A stretch of 43,201 nt of DNA from IMG/VR virus record IMGVR_UViG_3300030503_000156, positions 1 through 43,201 of that record. One strand, given 5' to 3'. The notes under the pieces are model-generated. The model was given only the letters and a program-made list of their open reading frames with translations, was not told the DNA's origin and ran no database searches. The position numbers and the translations under genes were made by a program. The DNA comes from a virus. Shown here in pieces: positions 16,030 to 23,816 of this stretch. Within the stretch, counting starts at the first letter, position 1. Each line of letters starts with the position of its first letter.

Positions 16030-16664
16030 GCCTGATCAGCCTGGTTGGAGCGCACCGCACCGGCAAAACGTCGCTGGCGCGCGCCTACGCCGAGAAGCAT
16101 GAGATTACCTTTCTGGAGACATCCGTATCGGCAATCTTCCGCGAACTCGGTCACGATCCGGCTGGCGATTTCGACTTCAAAACGCGTCTGATGATCCAGG
16201 AGGAGATTCTGACGCGGGTTGATCGAATCTATGCGGAGCAAGATCCTGCGTTGCAAACCATAACCGACAGGTCACCGTTGGATATGGCGGGCTACCTGAT
16301 GGCTGACGCGATCGGCAAGTCGGTGCAGGGAAGGGATCAGAAGCATTTCAAAGCCTACATGGAGAAGTGCTTCGAGATCACCAACCGACGCTTTTCCACC
16401 GTCATCTTGGTGCAGCCAGGCATTTCACTGGTCAAGGCGAAGGGGAAGGCGGCATTGAATGAGGCGTACATCGAGCATCTGAACACCCTGATACTTGGGC
16501 TGACGGTGGACGAGCGCCTGAAGGTGCCTCACTTCTACTTGCCGCGTCGATGTCTGGAAATGGCTGACAGGGTTTCGTCAGTCGAAGGGGCGCTGGGGAG
16601 GGTGACGAACGTGGCGAGTCGACACCTTGAAGAGTACGTTGCCAATGGAAGTTTTATCCATTAG
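16026..16664 (+). CDS. P-loop NTPase, likely nucleotide kinase-like
   Basis: 212 aa. Walker A LVGAHRTGKTSLA at residues 5-17. A TDRSPLDMAGYL segment near 81-92 resembles the DRS/DR-x-P motif of deoxynucleoside and deoxynucleoside monophosphate kinases. Context with MazG-like, ThyX and reductase genes supports a role in precursor supply, but the substrate cannot be assigned. The start overlaps the upstream stop. Confidence 0.72.
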   Translation: MSLISLVGAHRTGKTSLARAYAEKHEITFLETSVSAIFRELGHDPAGDFDFKTRLMIQEEILTRVDRIYAEQDPALQTITDRSPLDMAGYLMADAIGKSVQGRDQKHFKAYMEKCFEITNRRFSTVILVQPGISLVKAKGKAALNEAYIEHLNTLILGLTVDERLKVPHFYLPRRCLEMADRVSSVEGALGRVTNVASRHLEEYVANGSFIH

Positions 16665-16670
16665 TTCGTC

Positions 16671-16708
16671 GGTCAGGATAAGTAAGTAATGACTTGTTTG
16701 TCCTGACC
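16671..16708 (+). promoter_or_regulatory. palindromic box 7 enclosed in an 8-bp inverted repeat
   Basis: Box TAAGTAAGTAATGACTTG (16679-16696) lies exactly between GGTCAGGA (16671-16678) and TCCTGACC (16701-16708), a perfect 8-bp repeat. This could be a terminator stem for the upstream operon with the operator in its loop. There is no T-run and no TATAAT. Confidence 0.6.
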
Positions 16709-16767
16709 GCAAGTTTTACACTGAATTTGTCGGTTGCGCAGGTTGCGCGACCTATTCGGAGAAATAA

Positions 16768-17184
16768 ATGAACCTTCCAACTATCCGCGAAGAACTCGAC
16801 CGCAAGACTTTCGAGACTATCGAATGGCTCGCTGTCAGTCACGATCTGGGGAAGATTACAGACGGCCAATTCAATACCGGTGTCGATGCTGTCTTCATGA
16901 GTGTGGCGGGCTTGGTCAACTACTCGATCATGGAGATTGTGTCGGCCGCGTCGCGCAGTATTGACCGGCATGACTTGAAGGTGCGCCGGCACTTTGCCAG
17001 GCTAGGCGTAGTCGTCACGCTTGAATGGGCGGCCGGGGAGGGTAACTACCGATGGGTAACACGCGCCTCGAACGACTCAATTTTAGAGGACAAAGTGAAA
17101 ACCTTCGACACGCCTGCAATGGCGCTGGAGAAGATGAATAAGGCCGCCGACCGTTTGATCGGCATGGCATTTACTGAACTATAG
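16768..17184 (+). CDS. hypothetical protein
   Basis: 138 aa, unrecognised. Mostly helical N-terminus, then a short strand-rich part (RLGVVVTLEWAAGEGNYRWVTR). No signal peptide. GGAG before ATG. The first gene after a palindromic box, so it may start a new transcription unit running to about 19.1 kb. Confidence 0.65.
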   Translation: MNLPTIREELDRKTFETIEWLAVSHDLGKITDGQFNTGVDAVFMSVAGLVNYSIMEIVSAASRSIDRHDLKVRRHFARLGVVVTLEWAAGEGNYRWVTRASNDSILEDKVKTFDTPAMALEKMNKAADRLIGMAFTEL

Positions 17185-17192
17185 GAGAAACA

Positions 17193-17537
17193 ATGCAACT
17201 GCACATACCGCCACTCGGTGCAAAGTTGACTCTGGCGTCCGACTGGACATTCGAGCTGTACCTGGAATACCGTAACGGCGCCATGATCGAGGCAATGAAA
17301 ATCCACTTCGACAAACGCAAGTTCGGCGACGGAGAAATGTACTTGGATTGGAATACCAATCAGCACAAGCCGGCCACGCTCCCCGCCGGCACCGAACTGA
17401 TCGTTCGCCGGTACTACATTCGCTTGGGGCAAAGCGCCTTCGACAGCGTGACGTTCAGCGTCAAGGTGGGCAAAAAAAGTCATCGCTTTTGGGTGAAGCT
17501 GGCCGACGCCAACAACATCGAGCTGGCGCCGGCATGA
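17193..17537 (+). CDS. hypothetical beta-rich protein
   Basis: 114 aa, unrecognised. Alternating strands with conserved-looking aromatic residues and a basic loop (VKVGKKSHRFWVKL). AGGAG before the ATG, and an ATGA overlap with the AlkB-like gene downstream. Confidence 0.65.
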   Translation: MQLHIPPLGAKLTLASDWTFELYLEYRNGAMIEAMKIHFDKRKFGDGEMYLDWNTNQHKPATLPAGTELIVRRYYIRLGQSAFDSVTFSVKVGKKSHRFWVKLADANNIELAPA

Positions 17538-18115
17538 AGGCGCCAGTAACCTATAGCAGATTCATGCCAAAAGATAATGCGGACGCATGGCTGGATTATC
17601 TTTGGACAGGACTCGATTGGGTGCGCCACGACAAGGTGCCGCGCCGCGAGTATTACTGCAACGCGAAAGGCAAGCCGTATAGCTATGGCGTGAAGGATTT
17701 CGCCAGAACGTACAAGCCGCAGGTAATCAACCCGCGCTTGGCGTCACTGTGGGCGTCGGTTGAGGAATATGTCGGCTGCGAGTTCGAGGTCTGCTTCCTC
17801 AATGGCTACGAAAACCAGTCCGATCACTTGGGCTGGCACAGCGACAACTCGCCGGAAATGGATGACAGCCGGTCAATCGCAATCCTTACTTTTGGCGCCC
17901 AGCGAGAAATATGGTTCAGGCGGACGCCGGAGATACGATTCACCCGCGATGTCGTACCTGACATGGATCTGGAAAGACTCACGCTTGGGAACGGCAGCCT
18001 GTGCGTAATGGCGCCAGGTATGCAGGACACGCACCAGCACCGAATACCAAAGGCCAGCTTCGTGTGCGGCAAGCGCATAAGCCTGACTTTTCGCGGCTTC
18101 GTGGAGACGACATGA
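17534..18115 (+). CDS. AlkB-like 2-oxoglutarate/Fe(II) dioxygenase
   Basis: 193 aa. Iron ligands H102 and D104 in LGWHSDNS and H169 in THQHRIPK; 2-oxoglutarate-binding arginines R181 and R187 in RISLTFR. The SIAILTFGAQREIWFR strand pair is typical. Family members remove alkyl groups from DNA or RNA bases. In a phage it may repair its own DNA or act on a modified base; the Nmad5-like gene is 1.1 kb downstream. The ATG overlaps the upstream stop. Confidence 0.85.
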   Translation: MKAPVTYSRFMPKDNADAWLDYLWTGLDWVRHDKVPRREYYCNAKGKPYSYGVKDFARTYKPQVINPRLASLWASVEEYVGCEFEVCFLNGYENQSDHLGWHSDNSPEMDDSRSIAILTFGAQREIWFRRTPEIRFTRDVVPDMDLERLTLGNGSLCVMAPGMQDTHQHRIPKASFVCGKRISLTFRGFVETT

Positions 18116-18339
18116 GCCAATCGAGGCGCTTGAGCGCGGAAGAGATCATCGTCAGCACGACCATCGGCTTGGGAATCTCCATGATTCTCAACGTGACGGC
18201 GGTGCCGGCGATCCTCCACACGCCTGTCAACTTCACCGCAAACATGACACTGCTTGCCGTTTTCACAGGCGCGTCGCTCATTCGCGGCTACGCGATGCGC
18301 CGCTGGTACAACTGGAGGGCGAACCGTGCGAGTGACTAG
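18112..18339 (+). CDS. small membrane protein, two predicted helices
   Basis: 75 aa. Hydrophobic segments at about 12-35 (IIVSTTIGLGISMILNVTAV) and 42-62, with a basic C-terminus (RRWYNWRANR). It resembles the small membrane proteins common in large phages; a holin-like role is possible but untested. Overlaps the AlkB-like gene (ATGA) and the next gene by 14 bases. Confidence 0.65.
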   Translation: MSQSRRLSAEEIIVSTTIGLGISMILNVTAVPAILHTPVNFTANMTLLAVFTGASLIRGYAMRRWYNWRANRASD

Positions 18340-18751
18340 CACATCAATTGCCGCGTTCCACACTGCGCCAATCATTTCGATGCGTGAGCAGGTGTTGGAG
18401 GTCATCGAAAGCTTTGGCGCCGCCGGCTGCATTACCGATGACGTTATTGCTCACTTTTCCAAGACGGCAAAGACGAACACCGGGAGAATCACCGGACGGT
18501 TCTCGGAGCTGGAGAACGAAGGCAAGATGGTTCGAGTAGGCGACACGCGCCCAGGCGCGTCCGGTAAGCAGCAGATGATAATGCGAGCGACGGCGCATGC
18601 CGCGACCATGAAGCCGGTGTTTGGCAAGACGAAGAAGAATCCTTTCCTAGCCGGTATGAAGCATGCGGCGCGCATCGTACTGGCGGCGGGAGATTACCCC
18701 GAGGCGCGGGCAGCGCTTAAACGTGAACTGATAAAGGCAGCAAAACGATGA
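18326..18751 (+). CDS. winged-helix DNA-binding protein
   Basis: 141 aa. Residues 19-72 (REQVLEVIESFG, TDDVIAHF, TGRITGRFSELENEGKMVRVG) have the helix-turn-helix-wing pattern of phage replication or transcription proteins. The C-terminal part is basic. The GTG start is set by GGAGGG six bases upstream; an ATG at 18380 would give only the core domain. It is one candidate for binding the dispersed boxes, without direct evidence. Confidence 0.68.
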   Translation: MRVTSTSIAAFHTAPIISMREQVLEVIESFGAAGCITDDVIAHFSKTAKTNTGRITGRFSELENEGKMVRVGDTRPGASGKQQMIMRATAHAATMKPVFGKTKKNPFLAGMKHAARIVLAAGDYPEARAALKRELIKAAKR

Positions 18752-19110
18752 ACGACGCGATGAACCGATTGAATCAAGTGGCTTTTCTCATTGGTGGGAT
18801 TGAAGCAGCAGAGCCGACCGAGACGGATCGCCCGTGGCCCTTCAAAGGTCAGGAGCTTGAAGCCTGGATGGCAGTCGTGCCGGATGAGGAAGACCCAGCC
18901 TTCTGCTACGTCGAAGTGATGTCGGCACCAGAGGAGGTGCGAGAGGTTATGTATGACGCGTCCGGCACGGTTGTTACGGAAGAAGTGTTCGACATGGACG
19001 AAGTGCCGGTCATTCATGGCTTGTACAAGGTCAAGCTGAAGTTTTGGCAGGAGGGCAGCGGCGAGGATATGGACTTCGGCTTCAACATCGTATCGAAGGA
19101 GAAAATCTGA
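18748..19110 (+). CDS. acidic hypothetical protein
   Basis: 120 aa, unrecognised and strongly acidic (PDEEDPAF, TEEVFDMDE, GSGEDMD). The size and charge recall DNA-mimic proteins, but no such family is recognised. ATGA overlap with the winged-helix gene; last gene before a promoter region. Confidence 0.62.
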   Translation: MNDAMNRLNQVAFLIGGIEAAEPTETDRPWPFKGQELEAWMAVVPDEEDPAFCYVEVMSAPEEVREVMYDASGTVVTEEVFDMDEVPVIHGLYKVKLKFWQEGSGEDMDFGFNIVSKEKI

Positions 19111-19152
19111 AACTTGCCGAGCAAGTAGTCGCGTAATCGTAAAAGTTTGCGC

Positions 19153-19181
19153 TATAATATAAGTAAGAACTGAGTTATAGT
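19153..19181 (+). promoter_or_regulatory. palindromic box 8 between two -10-like hexamers
   Basis: Box TAAGTAAGAACTGAGTTA (19160-19177) has TATAAT just upstream (19153-19158) and TATAGT at its 3' edge (19176-19181). The layout copies the tandem arrangement at 999-1037, with a degenerate first box around 19140. Upstream of the Nmad5-like gene. Confidence 0.72.
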
Positions 19182-19211
19182 TAATTCAGATCAACCAAAG
19201 GAGAATCCATT

Positions 19212-19823
19212 ATGGCAAGTCAACGCCTCACAAATCAACTGCGTACCGAAATCATCGACAGCGCTATGGTCGGCGCATTCAAGAAAGAGCGCGAAGCTAA
19301 TAAACAGGCGCGCATTGACCTGACCGGCCGCGTCTATCGGAGGCTTGTCACCGAAGAGCAAGAAAAGGCGATGAAGAAATTTCCTCCAGGTTTCTTCCAC
19401 TCTGGTTCCGGCACGAGGTACATCTACATCGGCGCCGACGACAGCAAGACGAATCGATTTACACTCGACTTCGGCACAGTGAGCCGCATGCTTCCCGCAA
19501 ACTGCCAACACAACTTTACCGTCATTGACGCAAAGATTAACCAGCAAGCCGACAAGATCACGGAAATGGACGAGTCGATCAAAAATCGCACCAACGAATT
19601 GCGCGAAAAAATCAGCCAGGTCGTCAACTCTGTTGGATCTGTCGCCAAGCTGCTTGAAGTGTGGCCCGAAGCAGAGCCTTTCATACCGGTTGCCTCTGCG
19701 CCGGTCAAGTCAAACCTGCCGGCAGTCATCGTCAAAGACCTGATGGCGGCCCTCATGAGCGCCAAAGGCGAGAAGCCGGCCAAGTCGAGCAAGACGTGCG
19801 ACAGCTTCGCGCTGGCAGCGTAA
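19212..19823 (+). CDS. Nmad5-like protein (nucleotide-modification-associated domain 5)
   Basis: 203 aa. The N-terminal LTNQLRTEIIDSAMVGAFKK, the central helical part and the C-terminal VWPEAEPFIPV plus LPAVIVKDLMAAL fit the Nmad5 family as I remember it. That family was named for occurring in phages with hypermodified bases; its own activity is unknown. AAGGAG precedes the ATG. Expressed under its own box-controlled promoter. Confidence 0.62.
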   Translation: MASQRLTNQLRTEIIDSAMVGAFKKEREANKQARIDLTGRVYRRLVTEEQEKAMKKFPPGFFHSGSGTRYIYIGADDSKTNRFTLDFGTVSRMLPANCQHNFTVIDAKINQQADKITEMDESIKNRTNELREKISQVVNSVGSVAKLLEVWPEAEPFIPVASAPVKSNLPAVIVKDLMAALMSAKGEKPAKSSKTCDSFALAA

Positions 19824-19862
19824 GAATTCGTTTTAACCTTCACAACAACAGGAGAAGTAAAG

Positions 19863-20291
19863 ATGGCAAAAGTAACATTGTTCCGCACCACCGACGGCCA
19901 ACTGCACGAAACAGAGGCGGCTCACGACGCTCACCAGCGCCGGCTGCGCGCTAAACCGGCACTGGAGGCGCTAGTCGAGAATACGCTTTGGTCATTCAAC
20001 GCGATCGAGGCGAATGGCGGCAAGGACAAAGATATTATATTCCGTGACCAGCTTGCCAACTTCATCAACGACCACGCCGACAACATTCGCAAGATCCTGA
20101 CGGACTCGCTGACGGCCAAGCGCGCACCACGCAAGCTGAAGTCAGTTAAGCCGGCTACCACTGTCGCGACACAATCCGCCGCGTTCGTAGCCGCATCGAG
20201 CGATGTTGCCGGATCGGTCGATGCGGCGAAGGCACACCCGTTTCCAGGCGAGCAATACTTTCTGAACGCGGGCAACAAGGCGGCAGCCTAA
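19863..20291 (+). CDS. hypothetical phage protein
   Basis: 142 aa, function unknown. The start VTLFRTTDGQLHETEAAHDAH is a form often seen at the start of uncharacterised phage proteins. Helical centre, then a Lys/Ala/Pro linker and a short C-terminus. CAGGAG ribosome binding site. Confidence 0.65.
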   Translation: MAKVTLFRTTDGQLHETEAAHDAHQRRLRAKPALEALVENTLWSFNAIEANGGKDKDIIFRDQLANFINDHADNIRKILTDSLTAKRAPRKLKSVKPATTVATQSAAFVAASSDVAGSVDAAKAHPFPGEQYFLNAGNKAAA

Positions 20292-20314
20292 CCGTTTAAC
20301 CACGTCCTCGTCGG

Positions 20315-20332
20315 TAAGTAATCGGTGAGGTA
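20315..20332. promoter_or_regulatory. 18-bp palindromic box 9
   Basis: TAAGTAATCGGTGAGGTA with TATTAA at 20331-20336, the usual -10 offset. Precedes a membrane protein and lipoprotein pair. Confidence 0.7.
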
Positions 20333-20351
20333 TTAAATTTTAGAGGAACAC

Positions 20352-20690
20352 ATGAAAGACTACTTTCGCTTCGTCGCCATCGTCCTGCTGATTATCTTGA
20401 CGCTTGGGCTATTCGGTTTCGCCGGCAACCTACTGGGCTTCTTCAGCTTCGCCTTCTTTGCACCAAAGGTCGAGCAGGTTCGCTACAACACGTTCAAGAA
20501 CGGTCAAGCCTACAACGACGGAATGATGCACGACCTGGAAGACGTGAAGATGGAATACAACAACGCCACCCCAGACCAGAAGGTCATGTTGCGCGCCATT
20601 GCTTTGCGCCGTTTAAGCGTCTACGACACCAACAGGTTACCGCCTGACCTTCAACAATTCTCCCTCCAACTTCAAGGAAATGCCCAATGA
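20352..20690 (+). CDS. membrane-anchored protein
   Basis: 112 aa. Residues 7-36 are strongly hydrophobic (FVAIVLLIILTLGLFGFAG, then FFSFAFF); the remaining 75 residues are soluble and helical. Probably inner-membrane with a periplasmic or cytoplasmic tail. ATGA overlap with the lipoprotein gene suggests they work together. Confidence 0.68.
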   Translation: MKDYFRFVAIVLLIILTLGLFGFAGNLLGFFSFAFFAPKVEQVRYNTFKNGQAYNDGMMHDLEDVKMEYNNATPDQKVMLRAIALRRLSVYDTNRLPPDLQQFSLQLQGNAQ

Positions 20691-21199
20691 AAAAACTAAC
20701 CCTCGCTTTCGCCGTTATATTCACTCTGGCCCTTGCCGGCTGCGAAGAGCAATCCCCGCGTCCGGTGCCGGCCGATGTCCAGCAACGCCAGCAGCAGGAA
20801 CAAATCTCGCAGCAAGGCAACGCCGTCGTCGGCATGCCTGCCATCACACGCTTCGCCGAGAAGAAAATGATGCGCGATATCCTCGAAATGCGCGACAAGA
20901 TGGTGCCAACCACCACGTACACGCTGGACATGAATGGCAAGCTGCACAAGCTCTGCGACAGCCTGGGCTTCGGGCTGCCAGGGGCTACGCAGTACACCAA
21001 CCCCGCCAAGATCGACTGGCGCGGCGACAGCACTCACGGCTATGCCAGCGGCGTGATTCCGCAGGCAGACCCCAATGGCTTATTTTCACCTTCGTCCGAT
21101 GAGGGAACTTACGTTATGTGTAAAGACCCGCATAGCGACAAAATTGCGCCGGTTCGCATGGAGCCACGCACGATCATAAGTCCGTTCCCGCTGGACTGA
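20687..21199 (+). CDS. conserved phage-type lipoprotein
   Basis: 170 aa. Signal peptide residues 1-18 with lipobox LALAGC. Mature sequence starts with a Gln-rich helix, then VVGMPAITRFAEKKMMRDILEMRD and LGFGLPGATQYTNPAKI. I recall similar lipoproteins in unrelated large phages, with no assigned function. Likely anchored in the periplasmic face of a membrane. Confidence 0.72.
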   Translation: MKKLTLAFAVIFTLALAGCEEQSPRPVPADVQQRQQQEQISQQGNAVVGMPAITRFAEKKMMRDILEMRDKMVPTTTYTLDMNGKLHKLCDSLGFGLPGATQYTNPAKIDWRGDSTHGYASGVIPQADPNGLFSPSSDEGTYVMCKDPHSDKIAPVRMEPRTIISPFPLD

Positions 21200-21210
21200 G
21201 CCTTTACCCT

Positions 21211-21230
21211 GCCGATAGTTCGCTATCGGC
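21211..21230 (+). terminator. UUCG-capped hairpin
   Basis: Perfect 8-bp stem GCCGATAG / CTATCGGC closed by TTCG, 11 bases after the lipoprotein stop. There is no T-run, so it may protect mRNA ends or be a weak terminator. Confidence 0.6.
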
Positions 21231-21269
21231 ACGAGTAAGAGTTTAGACGTTCAATCACAGGAGAAAAGC

Positions 21270-21800
21270 ATGACCACAGCAGCAAAGATACCGCAGCTTG
21301 GCAATACCGTTCGTGACACCATCACGGGCTATACGGGTATTGCCGCGCAACAGTTGGAGTTAATCAGCGGCACGATCCAATTCGCCGTTCAGCCCAAGAT
21401 CGACAAGAAGGCAGAGAGCGGGAAGTATCCCGACGCCACCAACATCGACGTGCAGATGTTGGAGTTCGTAGACGATGGTGTGGCCGCCCGCGTCACGCAG
21501 CCGACGGCAATCATACCGTTCGAACTTGGCAATACCGTCAAGGACACAGTAACGGGATTTACTGGAATCGCTACCGGCAAGCACACCTTCATCAATGGCT
21601 GCGTCTACTTTTCGGTAACGCCGCCAATGTCGAAGGAAGACAAGGAAAAGGGCACCCAACCGGAAGCTGGCTTCTTTGACGCCGGCAGGCTCGCACGTAC
21701 CGGCAAGGGCGTTGCGCAAAGCTATGTCAAGGCGCCAGAGGTGGAGAAGACAAAAGAACGACCAGGCGGGCCATCCACGCGCGCACGTCGCGCTAATTAG
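21270..21800 (+). CDS. protein with a duplicated LGNTV-DT-TG-TGIA module
   Basis: 176 aa. Two copies of the same unit: LGNTVRDTITGYTGIA near residue 10 and LGNTVKDTVTGFTGIA near 90, each followed by a strand-rich segment. Phages and plasmids often carry one such small barrel domain; here it is fused in tandem. The tail after 145 is basic and disordered. Function unknown. AGGAG before the ATG. Confidence 0.7.
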   Translation: MTTAAKIPQLGNTVRDTITGYTGIAAQQLELISGTIQFAVQPKIDKKAESGKYPDATNIDVQMLEFVDDGVAARVTQPTAIIPFELGNTVKDTVTGFTGIATGKHTFINGCVYFSVTPPMSKEDKEKGTQPEAGFFDAGRLARTGKGVAQSYVKAPEVEKTKERPGGPSTRARRAN

Positions 21801-21844
21801 ATTGTGAACTTGCCTGCGGCCCGACGCGAGCGCCTGGGTCGCAA

Positions 21845-21882
21845 CTTCAGAATGTAGTCATTCGATCAACGAGAGGTAAATT
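21845..21882 (+). repeat. GTAGT-ATCG leader element, divergent copy
   Basis: CTTCAGAATGTAGTCATTCG followed by ATCAACGAGAGGTAAA resembles the leaders at 29694 and 31344 (AATGTAGTTATCGAAAC, then AAGAGGTAAA). Placed directly before a start codon in each case. Confidence 0.45.
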
Positions 21883-22020
21883 ATGTTTTCATTTGGATCG
21901 CACTTAATCGCTTATCAGATGTGGTGCCAGTGGGTGTTGAACCCCTGGATGAATGCCGTCGAAGTCGGGATGAACGTCGCTAACGCGGCCAAAGTCACGA
22001 TTGCCGAGATCGAATCGTGA
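21883..22020 (+). CDS. 45-residue hypothetical protein
   Basis: Starts MFSFGSHLIAYQMWCQW and has an amphipathic, Trp- and Met-rich N-terminal half. GAGAGG lies before the ATG. The stop overlaps the GTG start of the DnaQ-like gene, so it is probably translated. Function unknown; it could associate with membranes. Confidence 0.6.
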   Translation: MFSFGSHLIAYQMWCQWVLNPWMNAVEVGMNVANAAKVTIAEIES

Positions 22021-22559
22021 CCCGCATTCTTGGACTGGATCTTGAAACAACCGGACTGGAGCAAGACAAAGGCCACCGGATCATCGAGATCGCTTGCCTG
22101 ACGTATGACTCCGACACGCGGGAACTCCTGGACAGCTATGTGCAACGAATCGACCCTGAAAGACCAATTGACGCGAAAGCGCAAGAGGTACACGGGATCA
22201 GCTATGCCGAGCTTGTGGGGCAGCCAAAGTGGGAAGCTGTCGCACCGATAGTTGCAAGCAAGATGGCGGGCGCACAGATCATGATTGCGCACAATATGAA
22301 CTTCGATGGCCCGTTCATCGGCGCTGAATTGCTGCGCATTGGTTTGACACTGCCGGACATCTTGCCGTTTTGCACAATGGCGAGCGCTCGCTGGGCCTGT
22401 CACGATGGCAAGTTTCCGAAGCTGGGCGAACTGTGCTTTGCGCTCGGCGTTGAGTATGACCCATCGAAGGCGCATGGAGCGTCATACGACGTTGAGGTCA
22501 TGATGGAATGTTTCTGGCGCGGCCTTGATCGCGGATTCTACAAAACGGAGGCAACATGA
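22017..22559 (+). CDS. DnaQ-like 3'-5' exonuclease (DEDDh)
   Basis: 180 aa. ExoI motif LGLDLETTGLE (D8, E10), ExoII AHNMNFDGPFI near 94-104, and ExoIII with H and D in AHGASYDVEVM near 156-166. It could proofread, process DNA ends or degrade RNA. The GTG start overlaps the upstream micro-gene. Similar in type to the proofreading subunit but encoded alone. Confidence 0.85.
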   Translation: MTRILGLDLETTGLEQDKGHRIIEIACLTYDSDTRELLDSYVQRIDPERPIDAKAQEVHGISYAELVGQPKWEAVAPIVASKMAGAQIMIAHNMNFDGPFIGAELLRIGLTLPDILPFCTMASARWACHDGKFPKLGELCFALGVEYDPSKAHGASYDVEVMMECFWRGLDRGFYKTEAT

Positions 22560-22825
22560 CGAAAATGCCATTTCAAACGCCAGTTGATATCACAGATCGT
22601 CACTATTTGGTCGCCACCGACCGGGAATTAATTTGCACGATTGGCGACGCCACGCCGGAAGAAAAATGTTGCATTGTTACAGCAATCAACGCACACGAGG
22701 ATTTGGTTATGGCACTGCAAGGTTGCTTGACGATTATCGACATCTACCGGCGCGTGTCAGGTGGTGACGGGGATTTGACTGCGGCGGTAGCACGAGCAGC
22801 GCTCAAGAAAGCTGGCGCGTTATGA
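22556..22825 (+). CDS. small hypothetical protein
   Basis: 89 aa. The stretch CCIVTAINAHEDLVMALQGC is a helix pattern seen in many uncharacterised small phage proteins. Coupled on both sides by ATGA overlaps. No function assigned. Confidence 0.65.
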   Translation: MTKMPFQTPVDITDRHYLVATDRELICTIGDATPEEKCCIVTAINAHEDLVMALQGCLTIIDIYRRVSGGDGDLTAAVARAALKKAGAL

Positions 22826-23064
22826 AGCCGGCCGAGCGCACCATTACCTATGTCGTGTATCCAGCCAGTTACCGGCCAGGAGGCGATCGCAAGAATGCCA
22901 AGACCCTAACGCAAGCAAGGAGGCAGGCACAAAGGTACGGGGTCGGCGCGCAAATCTGGCGCAACATCGTCACCAGCCACAACAGAAAGGCGAAAGCTGA
23001 CCGCCGCGCCCGTGTGTCAAGTTGCTCGAATTTCTCGCACTTTTCGACGTTGAGGATTCTATGA
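22822..23064 (+). CDS. small basic hypothetical protein
   Basis: 80 aa, Arg/Lys-rich (ARRQAQRYGVGAQIWRN, KAKADRRARV), probably binding nucleic acid. ATGA overlap with both neighbours. Unrecognised. Confidence 0.6.
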   Translation: MKPAERTITYVVYPASYRPGGDRKNAKTLTQARRQAQRYGVGAQIWRNIVTSHNRKAKADRRARVSSCSNFSHFSTLRIL

Positions 23065-23423
23065 TCGACCAATACATCGAGGCGGAAATTCTACTGGCGG
23101 ATTTGCTTGGTTACAAGTGGATACCCGGCACATCGAAGCACCGGACAGGCGCGACGTGGGAAGAATGGGAGTGGATAGGGCCGGTAGGATACGTTCATCC
23201 GAAAACTTCGTCATTGACTCAGCCGTGCCGGAACAATGGGGATGCCTTTGAGCTGATGACCGAGCATAAGTGTGAGCTGGTCTATATGGCGGACTGCATT
23301 CTCATTGCGACAAACTGCGGGCCTGCGGCGGAAGGCACAAATTACGACGAGCATCCTGACATCATGGCGGCAAGTCGCTTTGCGATCGTTAAGGCGGTGA
23401 TCGCGAAATTGGAGTCGAAATGA
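23061..23423 (+). CDS. hypothetical protein
   Basis: 120 aa. The ATG at 23061 overlaps the upstream stop and has GAGGA before it; a longer TTG-started form is less likely. Contains WEEWEWIGP and a C-terminal ASRFAIVKAVIAKLE helix. It looks like a common phage accessory protein of unknown function. Confidence 0.65.
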   Translation: MIDQYIEAEILLADLLGYKWIPGTSKHRTGATWEEWEWIGPVGYVHPKTSSLTQPCRNNGDAFELMTEHKCELVYMADCILIATNCGPAAEGTNYDEHPDIMAASRFAIVKAVIAKLESK

Positions 23424-23653
23424 CCACGGTCAACTTGAACGACACATTTGCTGCCACGTTGACCGAAACCGGCGCGATATGGTGGAACGCGGCCTTCGAC
23501 AATATACCGGCTCAGTATCGCTCGCCGCCTGCGAAAGCTGGCGACGTAATCAAGATTCAATTGTGGGTGCTGATGCAGGTCTTTGGCACTATGATTTTCA
23601 TGGGAATGGCCGAATTGCCATTTCAAGGCAACGTAATCGAGCGAATGGAATAA
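23420..23653 (+). CDS. small hypothetical protein
   Basis: 77 aa, unrecognised. A hydrophobic centre (LWVLMQVFGTMIFMGMAEL) may be a buried helix or a weak membrane segment. ATGA overlap with the previous gene. About 160 bases without a clear gene follow; a 26-codon open frame at 23700-23780 has no good ribosome binding site. Confidence 0.6.
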   Translation: MTTVNLNDTFAATLTETGAIWWNAAFDNIPAQYRSPPAKAGDVIKIQLWVLMQVFGTMIFMGMAELPFQGNVIERME

Positions 23654-23816
23654 AGAATAATGGTCAAACCGCAACCATCGGCGGTTGGTCTTCGGGCCTG
23701 ATGCACCTCCGCGTAGCTGACACGCGTATTACGATGGATCAGCGAACAGTAGCCAAAAGCTGCGCATGGGTAGCGCGGTAATCTGATTTTGGCTTTTATG
23801 AATTGAAAGGACGATT

